This document shows positions 30,201-38,395 of a stretch of DNA of 64,000 nucleotides, piece after piece. The DNA comes from Corynebacterium sp. 13CS0277 (GTDB lineage Bacteria; Actinomycetota; Actinomycetes; Mycobacteriales; Mycobacteriaceae). The notes under the pieces were generated by a model. It saw nothing but the letters and a program-made list of their open reading frames with translations. It had not been told where the DNA came from and did not search any database. The DNA lies in contig NZ_PPDL01000004.1 in assembly GCF_002994655.1 (NCBI RefSeq), forward strand, positions 1 through 64,000, written 5' to 3'. The translations under genes were made by a program, and so were the position numbers. Every line of letters begins with the position of its first letter. Positions within the stretch are counted from its first letter, which is position 1.

Positions 30201-32752
30201 GCATCGCCGACAACCAGGACGAGTGCCGCAACCTCTCCCGCGCCGCGTCTGACGCGCCGGTGTGGTGCCGCTACTCCTGGGAGGACGACATCACCCCCGC
30301 CGGTGAGAGCTTCTACTACCACCTGCGGATCGAAGCGCACACCACCCCCAGCCTGAGCGACGAGGACAAGGTCCGCGCCGGCGAGTGCAAGACCGACGGT
30401 GACGGCACCGCGGGCTACGGCCTGTTCAACAACGTCCGCCTGCCGGAGTACCCGAAGGACCCGACCGAGGACAACGACGCCTGTGTGCCGGTGGAGTTCC
30501 CCAAGTGGGAGGTCTCCAAGTCCTCGAAGACGGCCGCTGGTTTCAGCGAGCCCGGCCAGGCCGGCGATGCTGTGACCCCGGACAAGGACGGCAACGTCAC
30601 CGCCATCTACCGCATCGACATCCACAACGAGGGCACCAGCGCCCAGGCGCGCCCCACCATTGAGGATGTCCCGAGCGTTCCCGAAGGCTTCGACATCGTT
30701 TCCGTCAAGGTCATGGACCAGGCGGATGCTGCACCCGCACCGGACGTGGCAGCCGACGGCACCGAGGTCGCCCTCGTGGACGGCACGCTTGTCATCCAGT
30801 CCGCTGAGGACTGCGGTGCCACCGGCTACTGCCCGACCGGCGGCGACACCATCGACGCCGACGGCCACCACTACATCTTCGTGGCGGTGACCGCCCACGC
30901 CGATCCCGCGGAGCACACCGTGTGGAACAAGCTCGGCGAGTGTGAGAAGACCGGCACCACCTTCACCGGCTCCCGCGCCTTCGTCAACAAGGTCCGCATC
31001 CCCAGCTTCCCCGGCGAACCCGTCGAGGACAACGAGACCTGCGTGCCTGTTGAGCACCCCTCCTGGGAAGTGAAGAAGTCCGCCGAGGCCGCTGAGAAGG
31101 GCACCTTCGCAGCACCCGGCCAGCCCGGCGCCCCGGTCGTCGCCGACGAGAACGGCAACTTCACCACCCTGTACCGCATCGAGATCCTCAACACCGGTAA
31201 GGCCGCCGGCTACACCCCGGCGATCACCGACACGGTGAGCCTGCCGGACCCGGCCTTCACCGTCGAGTCCGTGGAGATCGTCGCCGGTGGGGAGTCCCTC
31301 CCGACCGAGGGCTGGAAGAACCTCAACCTCGCCGACGGCGGTACCTTCACCATCGGTGCCGGTGCCACCTGCGAGGACGCCGAGGGTGTGTTCTGCCCGC
31401 CGAACCGCGCGGTCGACCCCGAGGGCAGCGTGTACGTCTACGTCCGCGTCGTCTCCCGCGGCCCCGTCGACCCGAGCGATGAGGCCTGGACGAAGATCGG
31501 CGTGTGCGAGTCCGCTTCCGGCGGCGGTGCGGGCAAGGGTATGCACAACACCGTGGTCATGCCGGGTAACCCCGACGAGCCGACCACTGATAACGAGGTG
31601 TGCATCCCGGTGACGAAGCCGGGCTGGAACATCCAGAAGCTGCCCGCCACCACCGACACCGACACCTACCCGGAGGGCTACGGCCCCGCCGGCGGCACCG
31701 GCACGGAGGTCAACCCCGCGGAGGACGGCACCATCACCGTCGCCTACCGCATCGACCTGACCAACACCGGTGAGCAGGAGCAGGCACGCCCGAAGTTCAC
31801 GGACACCTTCACCCTGCCCGAGGGCTTCACCGCCACGAAGATCACCATGGCGGTGAGCGACACCGGCACCACCCCCGCCGACAGCGCCTTCGTGGCCGTC
31901 ACCCCGAAGGACGGTGTGGTCACCATCGCGGAATCCGACGCCGAGTGCGGCGCCGCGAAGACCAGTGACGTGTTCTGCGCCGGCCGTGAGCTCGCGGCGA
32001 AGACGCTCGCACCGGGTGCCGTCCAGTACTACTTCTTCCGCGTGATCGCCGTCGCCAACGACGACATCACCGAAGAGCAGTGGGCGAACGTCGGCGAGTG
32101 TGAAACCACCGGTGTGGGCACCCCCGGCAAGGGCTTCTTCAACTTCGTTGACCTGCCCGGCGAGAACGGCTCCCGCGAAGACAACGACGCGTGTATCCCG
32201 GTCCGCCCCGGCACCGGCATCATCGACGTGATCAAGTTCAACCAGGACGGCACCCTGCAGCTGCCCGGCGCTGAATTCACCATCTACCACGATGACAACG
32301 GCGCCCCGGACCGCTCCACCGCGATGGTGCTCGCACCGAAGCGGGTGGACGGCACCACCGTCACCGACGACGCCGTCAAGGCGGACGAGGCCCGCGGCTT
32401 CAAGTCCGGCAAGCTCGAGTTCAACAAGGTGTACTGGCTCGCGGAAACCCGCGCCCCCTACGCCGTCGATAACTACGAGCTGCTGCCCGAACCGATGAAG
32501 TTCCGGCTCACCGCCACCGGCATTGAGGTGTGGGACGGCAAGCAGTTCCTGCCCGCAGGCGAAGACGAGAAGAACGTGCTCGGCGCATCCTTCCGCATCC
32601 AGAACGCCTCCGTCAGCGTCTTCGACAACCGCCTCGGTGAACTGCCGAAGGCCGGCGGCATCGGCCACTGGACGCTCGCCGCTGGTGCAGGCCTGCTCAT
32701 CATGGTCAGCCTGCTCATGGCGTACCGCACCCCGGTCCGCCGCCGCGCCTAA
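27275..32752 (+). CDS. Sortase-anchored vWA adhesin, SpaC-like tip pilin
   Basis: The 1825-residue surface protein has, in order: a signal peptide (cleavage near residue 35, TVAA-QED); an acidic linker; a von Willebrand A domain (about 131-385) with an intact MIDAS (DLSAS, GGTNW, FITDGRP); a beta-rich domain (403-525); a DUF5979-like domain (528-664); five DUF11-like repeats of about 190 residues (664-859, 859-1069, 1069-1255, 1255-1443, 1443-1639), each closing with a DNxxCVPV-type motif and containing a GEC element; a SpaA-type domain (1639-1785); and the sorting signal LPKAG (1790-1794), a membrane helix and RRR. Size and layout resemble tip pilins such as SpaC of C. diphtheriae. No sortase or shaft pilin is in the window. 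GTG start with GGGAGGGGAG upstream. Confidence 0.88.
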   Translation: MKHTRNRALRHVARASAAVLSVAALFGATGTVAAQEDYTDAIVVVDDSDAEVSAAEDVAAEPAAAEDASIYGGAEVLAPSEDDEVFDAAAMMAEEGEEDMMFGTMSVDSTRSHPLPPIAPNPPLPKQCGLSIALVFDLSASLDANEQRQARTAAKSLVSSLQGTDSHVGLFGFATDAEKITVGGRQILDAPIDSPEGVAAVNNAIERVRRNYSNQNFKGGTNWQAGMQEILDAKAKGVTYDVVFFITDGRPTGVNPESAANPPYRFNGPTEWMPGRPANANTDIAGGLDANYTDVLRSVEAANAVKETGARIVPIGVGMPASIELLEDGYGTALQLPEGRYYKYSNWSATRLVGRATAVYDTVSARDTLESISSYDAPLTINNYQELEKALVEAASETCNPSISVRKLIVDPTGKTLSRGEGWTFTPSGPGVVATDSDAKVTPESGIVAWTTEKGRSITFTETLKDGFSIYQRSGKNAECTQNVTDAYGHVTQRAIPVRNTPNGFELTTAAEDDGAISCVIRNYEAPSGTFSVTKRVTGTGKDLPDVAALEYQMQYACWDEGHTPGVDDPDYQGGMPGYRDGVTKQPDAQIPVGSLCWVYENQGDIDRLDVPNVEHSVTYTGTGVRERALTSPINGVRKVAEFTVPAEGEQKVNVEVVNNFEAGTFYVQKFAYEDPEKAVDEGVSNPHVGPEQTINPDGTVNVTYYVRVRNRSSQPGTTGALSDTFKVPAGLVWNGSEKATIEALPGANTPRPADIKNLKNTATEAELAAGLTITPGIENFPGRGEQVFKITIPLKIDQAKNPRGEGTKFDAARDSLAVCDESTWNGKPYTHLRRGVYNVTALVNEDETSTVYPIRDNRACVPVKVTEDWEIAKQARKGTDQWADYGTTGSAVTVGADGTVTADYRIKVTNKSLVGAPNITFLEEFALPKGFTLTKAGLYFTDKDNENPADGEFYNVNLERYGTKDGDVTTGLKMRIADNQDECRNLSRAASDAPVWCRYSWEDDITPAGESFYYHLRIEAHTTPSLSDEDKVRAGECKTDGDGTAGYGLFNNVRLPEYPKDPTEDNDACVPVEFPKWEVSKSSKTAAGFSEPGQAGDAVTPDKDGNVTAIYRIDIHNEGTSAQARPTIEDVPSVPEGFDIVSVKVMDQADAAPAPDVAADGTEVALVDGTLVIQSAEDCGATGYCPTGGDTIDADGHHYIFVAVTAHADPAEHTVWNKLGECEKTGTTFTGSRAFVNKVRIPSFPGEPVEDNETCVPVEHPSWEVKKSAEAAEKGTFAAPGQPGAPVVADENGNFTTLYRIEILNTGKAAGYTPAITDTVSLPDPAFTVESVEIVAGGESLPTEGWKNLNLADGGTFTIGAGATCEDAEGVFCPPNRAVDPEGSVYVYVRVVSRGPVDPSDEAWTKIGVCESASGGGAGKGMHNTVVMPGNPDEPTTDNEVCIPVTKPGWNIQKLPATTDTDTYPEGYGPAGGTGTEVNPAEDGTITVAYRIDLTNTGEQEQARPKFTDTFTLPEGFTATKITMAVSDTGTTPADSAFVAVTPKDGVVTIAESDAECGAAKTSDVFCAGRELAAKTLAPGAVQYYFFRVIAVANDDITEEQWANVGECETTGVGTPGKGFFNFVDLPGENGSREDNDACIPVRPGTGIIDVIKFNQDGTLQLPGAEFTIYHDDNGAPDRSTAMVLAPKRVDGTTVTDDAVKADEARGFKSGKLEFNKVYWLAETRAPYAVDNYELLPEPMKFRLTATGIEVWDGKQFLPAGEDEKNVLGASFRIQNASVSVFDNRLGELPKAGGIGHWTLAAGAGLLIMVSLLMAYRTPVRRRA

Positions 32753-32769
32753 CGCGCACACGACGAATG

Positions 32770-32796
32770 CCCGCGGGGGTATCACACCCCCGCGGG
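32770..32796 (+). terminator. Hairpin after the adhesin gene
   Basis: CCCGCGGGGGT pairs perfectly with ACCCCCGCGGG around ATCAC, 18 nt after the adhesin stop. A smaller CCCCC/GGGGG hairpin follows at about 32803-32818. No U-run, but the position supports a terminator role. Confidence 0.7.
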
Positions 32797-32859
32797 ATTC
32801 CACCCCCTAAAGTGGGGGAGGAGGGCACACTGGACTGTGTGCTTTCAGGTGTGCTGCTT

Positions 32860-32979
32860 TCCTCTGTGAAGTGCAGCGCGCTAACCTTTCACATGCTTCA
32901 CTGGGTAGCCAACTCACCCGGTGATGAACACGCGGTGTCCCACCCTGAAATCCCGTGCAGGGTGGGTCACCGCTTTTTT
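32860..32979 (+). ncRNA. Candidate small RNA ending in an intrinsic terminator
   Basis: A strong terminator lies at 32932-32979: GCGGTG and CCCACCCTG pair with CAGGGTGGG and CACCGC, with opposed single T bulges, and TTTTTT follows. No reading frame leads into it; the adhesin transcript already has its own hairpin 136 nt upstream. Just before it, GTGAAG/CTTCAC and GGGT/ACCC could form two further hairpins. The simplest explanation is a short structured RNA. No promoter is convincing, and it could instead be a second adhesin terminator. Confidence 0.4.
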
Positions 32980-33443
32980 CATGCCTCGACACCGCCCACC
33001 GGTGTTCCAGGGGCCCGCAGCAACCCGCAGTGACGCTCAAAGCAGGGGGAGGGGGCCTGCGCAGCCCCTCCGCGGTGCGTGCGTGTGTAGAGCGTGCGTG
33101 TGTCGTGCGGGGCGTGACAGGGGAGGGGATCCGAGAGTCACCCCGGGTCCAGTGCCGTCCGAGGTGGTGCGCACGCGCCGCTGCGTGCCCCAGTGGGGCG
33201 CCGTGCGCCGCTGTGCGCCATGCTGTGCGCCCGCGGGGTGTGTCGTGGGGGATGGGTGTGCCACGGGCCTCTGTGAGGCGCTGCTGTATGAGTCCCAGTA
33301 GGACTGCGGGCGGGCGTGTGGGGCCCCGTGGTGTGCGCCGGGGAGGGGTAGGCGGGAACGCGCGGTGCGCGACTGTGGGCGGCGCTGTGGGGCGCGTGGG
33401 TGCCTGCGGCGGGCGTGGGTGCCGCGCTGTGTGGCCGCGGGCC
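32980..33443. other. G-rich intergenic stretch downstream of sigC
   Basis: No gene is supported. The plus strand is rich in G and T, with short imperfect GCGTGCGTGTG-type runs (about 33075-33115), giving open frames in several phases that have no recognisable protein character. It lies downstream of both the adhesin (plus) and sigC (minus). Confidence 0.5.
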
Positions 33444-34001
33444 TTAGGCCTGGCGGGAGCTGCGCTCGGGGTTCTGCGCGCCGAGGAGATCCTTGCGGGC
33501 GCGAGCCACGCGGGAACGGATCGTGCCGACGCGCACGCCAGCGATCTTTGCCGCCTCGTCGTAGGTGTAGCCCAACACCTGGGTGAGGATGAGGGCCTCC
33601 CGGCGATCGGGGTCCAGGTCCCGCAGCAGCAGCTGGGCGTCCACCCAGTCGGTGAAATTGCCGGGGGTAGAGGAGTGGAGGTCATCCAGCTCGGTTCCGG
33701 ACTTCTTCGGGCGGGCCATGTCGTGGCGGATGTTATCCACCCACACTCGCCGCGCGAGCGACAGGATCCAGGTGCGTGCCGAGGAGCGGGCCGCGAAGCG
33801 GGGTAGTGCGCTCATGACGCGCAGGTAGGTTTCCTGCGTGAGGTCGTCGGCGATGTCCGTGCCCCCGAGGTGCGCCAGCAGCCGCCACACGTCGGCCTGG
33901 GTGGCGCGGATGAATTCGGTGAGAGCCTCCCGGTCGCCGCGACCTGCGGCGAGGGCGAGAGCGGTGACGCGGGCGTCGTGCTCTTCGGAATGGTGGCTCA
34001 T
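33444..34001 (-). CDS. sigC: ECF RNA polymerase sigma factor
   Basis: The 185-residue product has the sigma-70 region 2 (DVWRLLAHLGGTDIADDLTQ and TWILSLARRVWVDNIRHD) and region 4 (EALILTQVLGYTYDEAAKIA, VRVGTIRSRVARARKDLL). It has no extra domain and no anti-sigma gene is adjacent. Position between asd and katA matches sigC of C. glutamicum, where this factor has been tied to control of respiratory-chain genes. The ATG at 34001 was chosen because the family starts about here (MSHHSEEHDARVTALALAAGR); the frame remains open upstream through katA only as an antisense reading. It is divergent from katA, with 174 bp between starts. Confidence 0.9.
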   Translation of the reverse strand: MSHHSEEHDARVTALALAAGRGDREALTEFIRATQADVWRLLAHLGGTDIADDLTQETYLRVMSALPRFAARSSARTWILSLARRVWVDNIRHDMARPKKSGTELDDLHSSTPGNFTDWVDAQLLLRDLDPDRREALILTQVLGYTYDEAAKIAGVRVGTIRSRVARARKDLLGAQNPERSSRQA

Positions 34002-34113
34002 GGCCTCACAGTGTAGCAGCGCCCAAGTGGTCGCCCGTGGTGGCGGGCGGGGCGGGGTGGTGTGTCCTTGGCATGCCTTACATAGGTAGTTGCTGTGCAA
34101 TGGCGGGCGATTA

Positions 34114-34142
34114 TTGCGCCCGTGGCTATCATGGTCTAGGCT
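34114..34142 (+). promoter_or_regulatory. Candidate katA promoter
   Basis: TTGCGC (34114-34119) and TAGGCT (34137-34142) are spaced by 17 bp, a plausible -35/-10 pair for the housekeeping sigma factor, 33 nt before the katA ATG. The ribosome binding site AAGGAAA follows. Confidence 0.5.
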
Positions 34143-34175
34143 ATGAATCACCCAACCGACGATAAGGAAAATCTG

Positions 34176-35663
34176 ATGACTTCTCAGTGTCCCGCCACTG
34201 GCCTCAACGGCGCACCCATCGCCAGCGAAAACCACTCCATCACCACCGGCACCCAGGGCAGCGTCGCCCTCCACGACTTCCACCTCATCGAGAAGCTCGC
34301 CCACTTCAACCGCGAGCGCGTCCCGGAGCGCGTCGTCCACGCCAAGGGCGCGGGCGCCTTCGGTGAACTCACCGTCACCGAAGACATGAGCCCCTACACC
34401 GTCGCCGCCCTCTTCCAGAAGGACACCGTCACCCCGATGCTCGCGCGGTTCTCCACCGTCGCCGGCGAACAGGGCTCCCCCGACTCCTGGCGCGACGTCC
34501 GCGGCTTCAGCCTGAAGTTCTACACCACGGAAGGCAACTACGACATCGTCGGCAACAACACCCCGGTGTTCTTCATCCGCGACGGCATCAAGTTCCCCGA
34601 CTTCATCCACTCCCAGAAGCGCATGCCCGGCTCCGGGCTGCGGGACGCCAACATGCAGTGGGACTTCTGGACCCGCACCCCCGAATCCGCCCACCAGGTC
34701 ACCTACCTCATGGGCGACCGCGGTATCCCCGCCACCTTCCGCCACATGGACGGCTTCGGCTCCCACACCTACCAGTGGATGAACGCCGACGGCGAACGCT
34801 TCTGGGTGAAGTACCACTTCAAGACCCGCCAGGGCTGGAAGACCCTCACCGACGCTGAGGCAGCAGAGCTCGCCGGCCAGGACGCCGACTCCTCCCGCAG
34901 CGACCTCTACAACGCCATTGCTCGCGGCGACTTCCCCACCTGGGACGTCAAGGTGCAGATCATGCCCGCCGCTGAGGCCGAAGGCTACCGCTGGAACCCC
35001 TTCGACCTGACCAAGACCTGGTCGCAGAAGGACTACCCCCTCATCCACGTCGGCCACTTCACCCTCAACCGCAACCCGGAGAACTTCTTCGCCCAGATCG
35101 AGCAGGCCGCCTTCGCGCCCTCGAACCTGGTGCGTGGCATCGGGTTCTCCCCCGACAAGATGCTCATCGCCCGCGGCTTCGCCTACGCCGACGCCCACCG
35201 CTACCGCGTCGGCGCCAACGCCGACCAGCTGCCCGTCAACAAGCCCGTCTGCCCGGTGAACTCCTACGCCCAGGACGGTGCGATGACTTTTGACTTCGCG
35301 GCACCCGAGCAGCCCGTCTACTCGCCCAACGGCTATGGCCGCAGCGCTGGTTACCTCGACGACGGGGAAACCTCCGGCAGCGGGGTCACCCTCGGCGTGG
35401 CAGGCGACCTCGGCCTGTGGGACACCCACGGCGGCGACTTCACCCGCGGCGCCTACGTGCAGCACCCGGACGACGACGACTTCATGCAGGCCGGCATCCT
35501 CGTCCGCGAGGTCATGGACGCCGACGAGCGTGAGCGCCTCGCCGGCAACATCGCCCGCGCCATGGCCGGCGTCACCCCGGAGGTCGAGGCCCGCGTCTAC
35601 GAGTACTGGGCCAAGGTTGATGCCGACCTGTCCGCACGCATCAAGGAATTGTTCACCGCCTAA
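34176..35663 (+). CDS. katA: Catalase, monofunctional heme type (clade 3-like)
   Basis: The 495-residue enzyme dismutates hydrogen peroxide to water and oxygen. Key residues are present: the distal histidine in [14 protein letters not shown] (His55), the asparagine in [11 protein letters not shown] (about Asn128) and the proximal heme tyrosine in [14 protein letters not shown] (Tyr337). The ATG at 34176 ([14 protein letters not shown]) was preferred over 34143 because AAGGAAA lies upstream and small-subunit catalases begin with this type of sequence. The length is normal for the family. It is divergent from sigC as in C. glutamicum; further oxidative-stress genes (ohr, whcA) lie downstream. 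Confidence 0.96.
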   Translation: MTSQCPATGLNGAPIASENHSITTGTQGSVALHDFHLIEKLAHFNRERVPERVVHAKGAGAFGELTVTEDMSPYTVAALFQKDTVTPMLARFSTVAGEQGSPDSWRDVRGFSLKFYTTEGNYDIVGNNTPVFFIRDGIKFPDFIHSQKRMPGSGLRDANMQWDFWTRTPESAHQVTYLMGDRGIPATFRHMDGFGSHTYQWMNADGERFWVKYHFKTRQGWKTLTDAEAAELAGQDADSSRSDLYNAIARGDFPTWDVKVQIMPAAEAEGYRWNPFDLTKTWSQKDYPLIHVGHFTLNRNPENFFAQIEQAAFAPSNLVRGIGFSPDKMLIARGFAYADAHRYRVGANADQLPVNKPVCPVNSYAQDGAMTFDFAAPEQPVYSPNGYGRSAGYLDDGETSGSGVTLGVAGDLGLWDTHGGDFTRGAYVQHPDDDDFMQAGILVREVMDADERERLAGNIARAMAGVTPEVEARVYEYWAKVDADLSARIKELFTA

Positions 35664-35729
35664 GTGCGTCACACCTGCTAACCTAAAAACTCACTGAGAA
35701 AAAACACTCACAGTTGGTAGGAGACGCAG

Positions 35730-37226
35730 GTGCGAAACATAGCCACCCTCATGCTGGTGGCCTGCGCACTTCTCCTCGCGCACCCCGCCGCCGCAGCCGC
35801 AGAGACCGTGGCGGCACCGCGAGTCATCAGCGCTGACGCCGCCGGGCACCCCATGCCCGGCGGCTCCTATGCGCTCTACGACACCCCGCCCGGGCCGGGG
35901 GTGGAACCCATCGCCCGCTATGAGGGCGTGCCGGACAAAAACAACCCCCGCGTCCACCCCATTGAAGCGTTCACCGAATACGCCACCGACACCCCCGTCG
36001 AGGTCGGCGCTACGTACTGGCTGGAAGAAACCAGCCGCAACCTGATCGCCCAACCGCTTGAATTCCGCGTCGACGGCGACGCCGAATTCATCCCGCTCGT
36101 CGACGGCGAGGAGGTGTACACCTCCTGCGACCCGCGCACAGCGGACACCTGCGATGCGACGCTCGCGATCAAGGAAACCCCCGACGGCTTCTTCACCGTC
36201 CAGGGCTCCTACATCACCGTCCACGACCCCCGCGAAGCGATCATCCCCCGCGCCGGCGGTATCGGCCGCTGGACCGTCGCGGGCGGTGCCGCCCTCCTCA
36301 TCATGGTGGGCCTGGGCGCCGCCTACCGCACCAGCCCCGCCGCCGCCCGCGTGCAACCCCTGCACACCCCGGTGGCCCCGCGTGCCGCCGCACCCCGTGA
36401 CCCAGGGCCCACGTCCACGCCCACGCAGACTGCTGCACCCGCCGCCCCCGCCGAGGGCGCGCCGAAGCCCACCCGCGGCACGTCCGTGCCGACGCCGGCA
36501 CGTGGGCCACAGCCCCCGGCAGCCGCTAAAGAGAACGCTGCTACGCAGCCTGCCGCTGTAGCAGCACCACTGACCCAGCAGGCGGCACACCCTGCGCCGA
36601 AGCCCGCGGCTCCCGCAGTGCCCGTGGCCGCGGATTCGGCACGCCCCGTGGAGGCAGGCACAGCGGTCGAGGCTGCGGAGGCACCTGCCGCCGCAGCGGA
36701 TGCCGGTGCGAAGGTCGTCGCGCCTTCCGCAGCACCCCAGCACCCCGAGACGGTACAGGGGGCCCCGGGGACGCCCGTGCTGTCTACGCCGTCGGTTCCG
36801 CGCGCGCAGGCCACTGCCCGGGCCGCGGCTGCGGCTGTACCTGCACCTGCAGCGCAACGCACGCACGCGCAGGCGCAGGCGCCCGCCGTCGGCGTGGCCT
36901 CGGTGGTTGTGCCACCGGCTGCAGCAGCGGCGTCTCCCGCAGAGGTCACCGCACCGATCCCGGTGCTCGACTTCGACGAGGTGTTCACCATCGACGGGAT
37001 GTCCACCGGTGGGCCCCTGCCGGAGACCTTCATCTTCACCGGGCCGACGCTCGCCCCCGCTGCGGCTGATGCCGCGGTGGCCGCGGGCGATGTTGCAGAG
37101 TCCGGGGTGTCTGCGCCTGCGGGGGCGGCGGCTGACGCGCCGGCCACCCCCTGGGTGGATGAACCCCTCGACGTCGAATCCCTGTTTAGCGCTACACTCG
37201 AGGACCCAGATACCCCCACCTCCTAA
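35730..37226 (+). CDS. SpaA-like surface domain protein with long intracellular tail
   Basis: The 498-residue product has a signal peptide (cleavage near AAAA-ETV), one SpaA-type beta domain (about 30-165; PMPGGSYALYD, GATYWLEETS, FFTVQGSYITVHD), and then IPRAGGIGRW (172-181) and a membrane helix ending AAYRT. These parts are similar to the C-terminus of the vWA adhesin (LPKAGGIGHW ... AYRT). Instead of stopping after the basic residues it continues for about 298 Pro/Ala-rich residues that should lie in the cytoplasm, closing with acidic motifs (PVLDFDEVFTIDG, VDEPLDVESLFSATLEDPD). The sorting motif is non-canonical and the long tail should hinder sortase processing, so the protein is probably membrane-anchored. 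GTG start with TAGGAG upstream; ohr follows 12 nt after its stop. Confidence 0.78.
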   Translation: MRNIATLMLVACALLLAHPAAAAAETVAAPRVISADAAGHPMPGGSYALYDTPPGPGVEPIARYEGVPDKNNPRVHPIEAFTEYATDTPVEVGATYWLEETSRNLIAQPLEFRVDGDAEFIPLVDGEEVYTSCDPRTADTCDATLAIKETPDGFFTVQGSYITVHDPREAIIPRAGGIGRWTVAGGAALLIMVGLGAAYRTSPAAARVQPLHTPVAPRAAAPRDPGPTSTPTQTAAPAAPAEGAPKPTRGTSVPTPARGPQPPAAAKENAATQPAAVAAPLTQQAAHPAPKPAAPAVPVAADSARPVEAGTAVEAAEAPAAAADAGAKVVAPSAAPQHPETVQGAPGTPVLSTPSVPRAQATARAAAAAVPAPAAQRTHAQAQAPAVGVASVVVPPAAAAASPAEVTAPIPVLDFDEVFTIDGMSTGGPLPETFIFTGPTLAPAAADAAVAAGDVAESGVSAPAGAAADAPATPWVDEPLDVESLFSATLEDPDTPTS

Positions 37227-37238
37227 GGAGCCCCTCCC

Positions 37239-37655
37239 GTGGCTGATGCCCTGTACACCGCAACTGTGACCTCGACTGGCGCGGGCCGTGACGGCCGCGT
37301 CGAATCCCCCGCCGGCGACCTCGCACTCGACGTGCGTCCCCCGAAGGCCCTCGGGGGCGCAGGTGAAGCCGCCAACCCCGAGCTGCTCTTCGCCGCCGCC
37401 TGGTCCTCCTGCTTCAACGGTGCCCTGCACCTCGTCATGAAGAACGAGGGCGTGAAGGCTACCCCGACCGTCACCGCTGAAGTCTCCCTCGAGAAGGACC
37501 CCTCCGACGGCGGCTACCGCCTGTCCGGCACCATCCTCGTCTCCTTCGCCGAGGACGTCCCGAACGCCGCTGAGCTCGTCGCCAAGGCACACGAGGTGTG
37601 CCCCTACTCCAAGGCTGTGCGCGGCGACTTCACCGCAGACGCCCGCCTCGCCTAA
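37239..37655 (+). CDS. Organic hydroperoxide resistance protein (Ohr/OsmC)
   Basis: The 138-residue product reduces organic hydroperoxides by a cysteine pair: the peroxidatic Cys58 in WSSCFNGAL and the resolving Cys121 in EVCPYSKA, both in the family context. NPELLFAAAWSSC is the core helix and VRPPKALGG precedes it as in Ohr. The GTG at 37239 has AAGGAG at 37225-37230. Only 12 nt separate it from the preceding membrane protein, so they may share a transcript. Whether it is Ohr or the related OsmC cannot be settled by eye; the helix order favours Ohr. A strong terminator follows. Confidence 0.88.
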   Translation: MADALYTATVTSTGAGRDGRVESPAGDLALDVRPPKALGGAGEAANPELLFAAAWSSCFNGALHLVMKNEGVKATPTVTAEVSLEKDPSDGGYRLSGTILVSFAEDVPNAAELVAKAHEVCPYSKAVRGDFTADARLA

Positions 37656-37730
37656 GCGGACCCCACACACGCGGCACCGGTCGCGTGGTCCCCGCGGCGG
37701 TGCCGCCTCATGATTCCGCCCGCAACGACG

Positions 37731-37760
37731 AAGGCCTCCCCGGCTGGGGAGGCCTTCTTT
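37731..37760. terminator. Bidirectional terminator between ohr and mrp operon
   Basis: AAGGCCTCCCC and GGGGAGGCCTT form a perfect 11-bp stem with a GGCT loop, followed by CTTTGTTG on plus. It can end both the ohr transcript and the convergent mrp operon. Confidence 0.88.
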
Positions 37761-37800
37761 GTTGTCTTCGTCGGCGTGGTTGTCTGCGCTGGTTGCGCTG

Positions 37801-38124
37801 TTAGCGCTTGTCGCGGGCGGCGATGCGGGCGTCCTCCACGGACACGCCGTAGATGGAACGGCCCATCGTGAACGAGGCGACACTCACCACCACGAGCAGG
37901 CCCGTGATGGCCAGGCAGGCGCGGAGGAAATCACCGAACACGAACCCGTGGTCAATCCAGTCGTGGGCCAACTTCGCCATGATGAGCAGCGGCAGGGCAA
38001 CGCCCGGGATGATCGACATGACGTTGCTGCGGGACAGCGCGTCGGGGGCGCGCCACACCGCCACCGCGGTGAACACGAACGCGAACACCCCGAGGGTGGC
38101 GGGCAGGAGGGGGAGGTACTGCAT
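37801..38124 (-). CDS. mrpG: Na+/H+ antiporter subunit MrpG
   Basis: The 107-residue membrane protein is the last gene of the mrp operon. It has three hydrophobic segments and the MnhG-type block VFTAVAVWRAPDALSRSNVMSI, a divergent form of the RFPDxYTRLHAAT motif. Its C-terminus (VSVEDARIAARDKR) is hydrophilic. It belongs to the multisubunit cation/proton antiporter that exports Na+ and supports pH homeostasis. The ATG lies 22 nt after the mrpF stop. Confidence 0.82.
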   Translation of the reverse strand: MQYLPLLPATLGVFAFVFTAVAVWRAPDALSRSNVMSIIPGVALPLLIMAKLAHDWIDHGFVFGDFLRACLAITGLLVVVSVASFTMGRSIYGVSVEDARIAARDKR

Positions 38125-38146
38125 GAGCGTGTGTGCTTCCTTCCAC

Positions 38147-38395
38147 TTAGCGGCGGCCGTTGGACAGCACCCGCGCCAGCGACACCGTCGACAGGCAGCC
38201 TAAGGTGCCGAGGAACATGATCTCGTAGGCGATCTGGGTGTCGTGCCCCAGGGTCCACAGAATGTAGAACCCCAGCATGCCGAAAAACACCATGTCGGAC
38301 AGGACCGCGCGGGACCCGGAGTCCTTCACCCGGAGCATCAGCACAATGGCGGACAGCATGCACAGCCCGATGAGTACTTGGCCGGCGATAATCAC
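38147..38395 (-). CDS. mrpF: Na+/H+ antiporter subunit MrpF
   Basis: The 82-residue protein has three hydrophobic helices with the MnhF order: a short N-terminus (MIIAGQVLIGLCMLSAIVLM), RVKDSGSRAVLSDMVFFGMLG, and a third helix ending in ARVLSNGRR. It is a small structural subunit of the Mrp complex. Its start overlaps the mrpE stop by 4 nt. Confidence 0.85.
   Translation of the reverse strand: MIIAGQVLIGLCMLSAIVLMLRVKDSGSRAVLSDMVFFGMLGFYILWTLGHDTQIAYEIMFLGTLGCLSTVSLARVLSNGRR

Noticed and set aside
27299-32803. A fully open antisense frame of more than 1800 codons opposite the adhesin gene
   Set aside because: The plus-strand product has recognisable domains, a signal peptide and sorting signal; the antisense product is Gly/Val/Ala-rich without any motif. 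Long antisense frames are expected from codon bias in G+C-rich DNA.
35676-35690. Possible DtxR iron box before the 35730 gene (GCTAACCTAA)
   Set aside because: Only one half of the 19-bp palindrome is present; the left half hardly matches.
35691-37883. A 730-codon minus-strand frame opposite the 35730 gene and ohr
   Set aside because: It crosses a strong terminator and two genes with clear ribosome binding sites and domains; its product is low-complexity Gly/Arg-rich.
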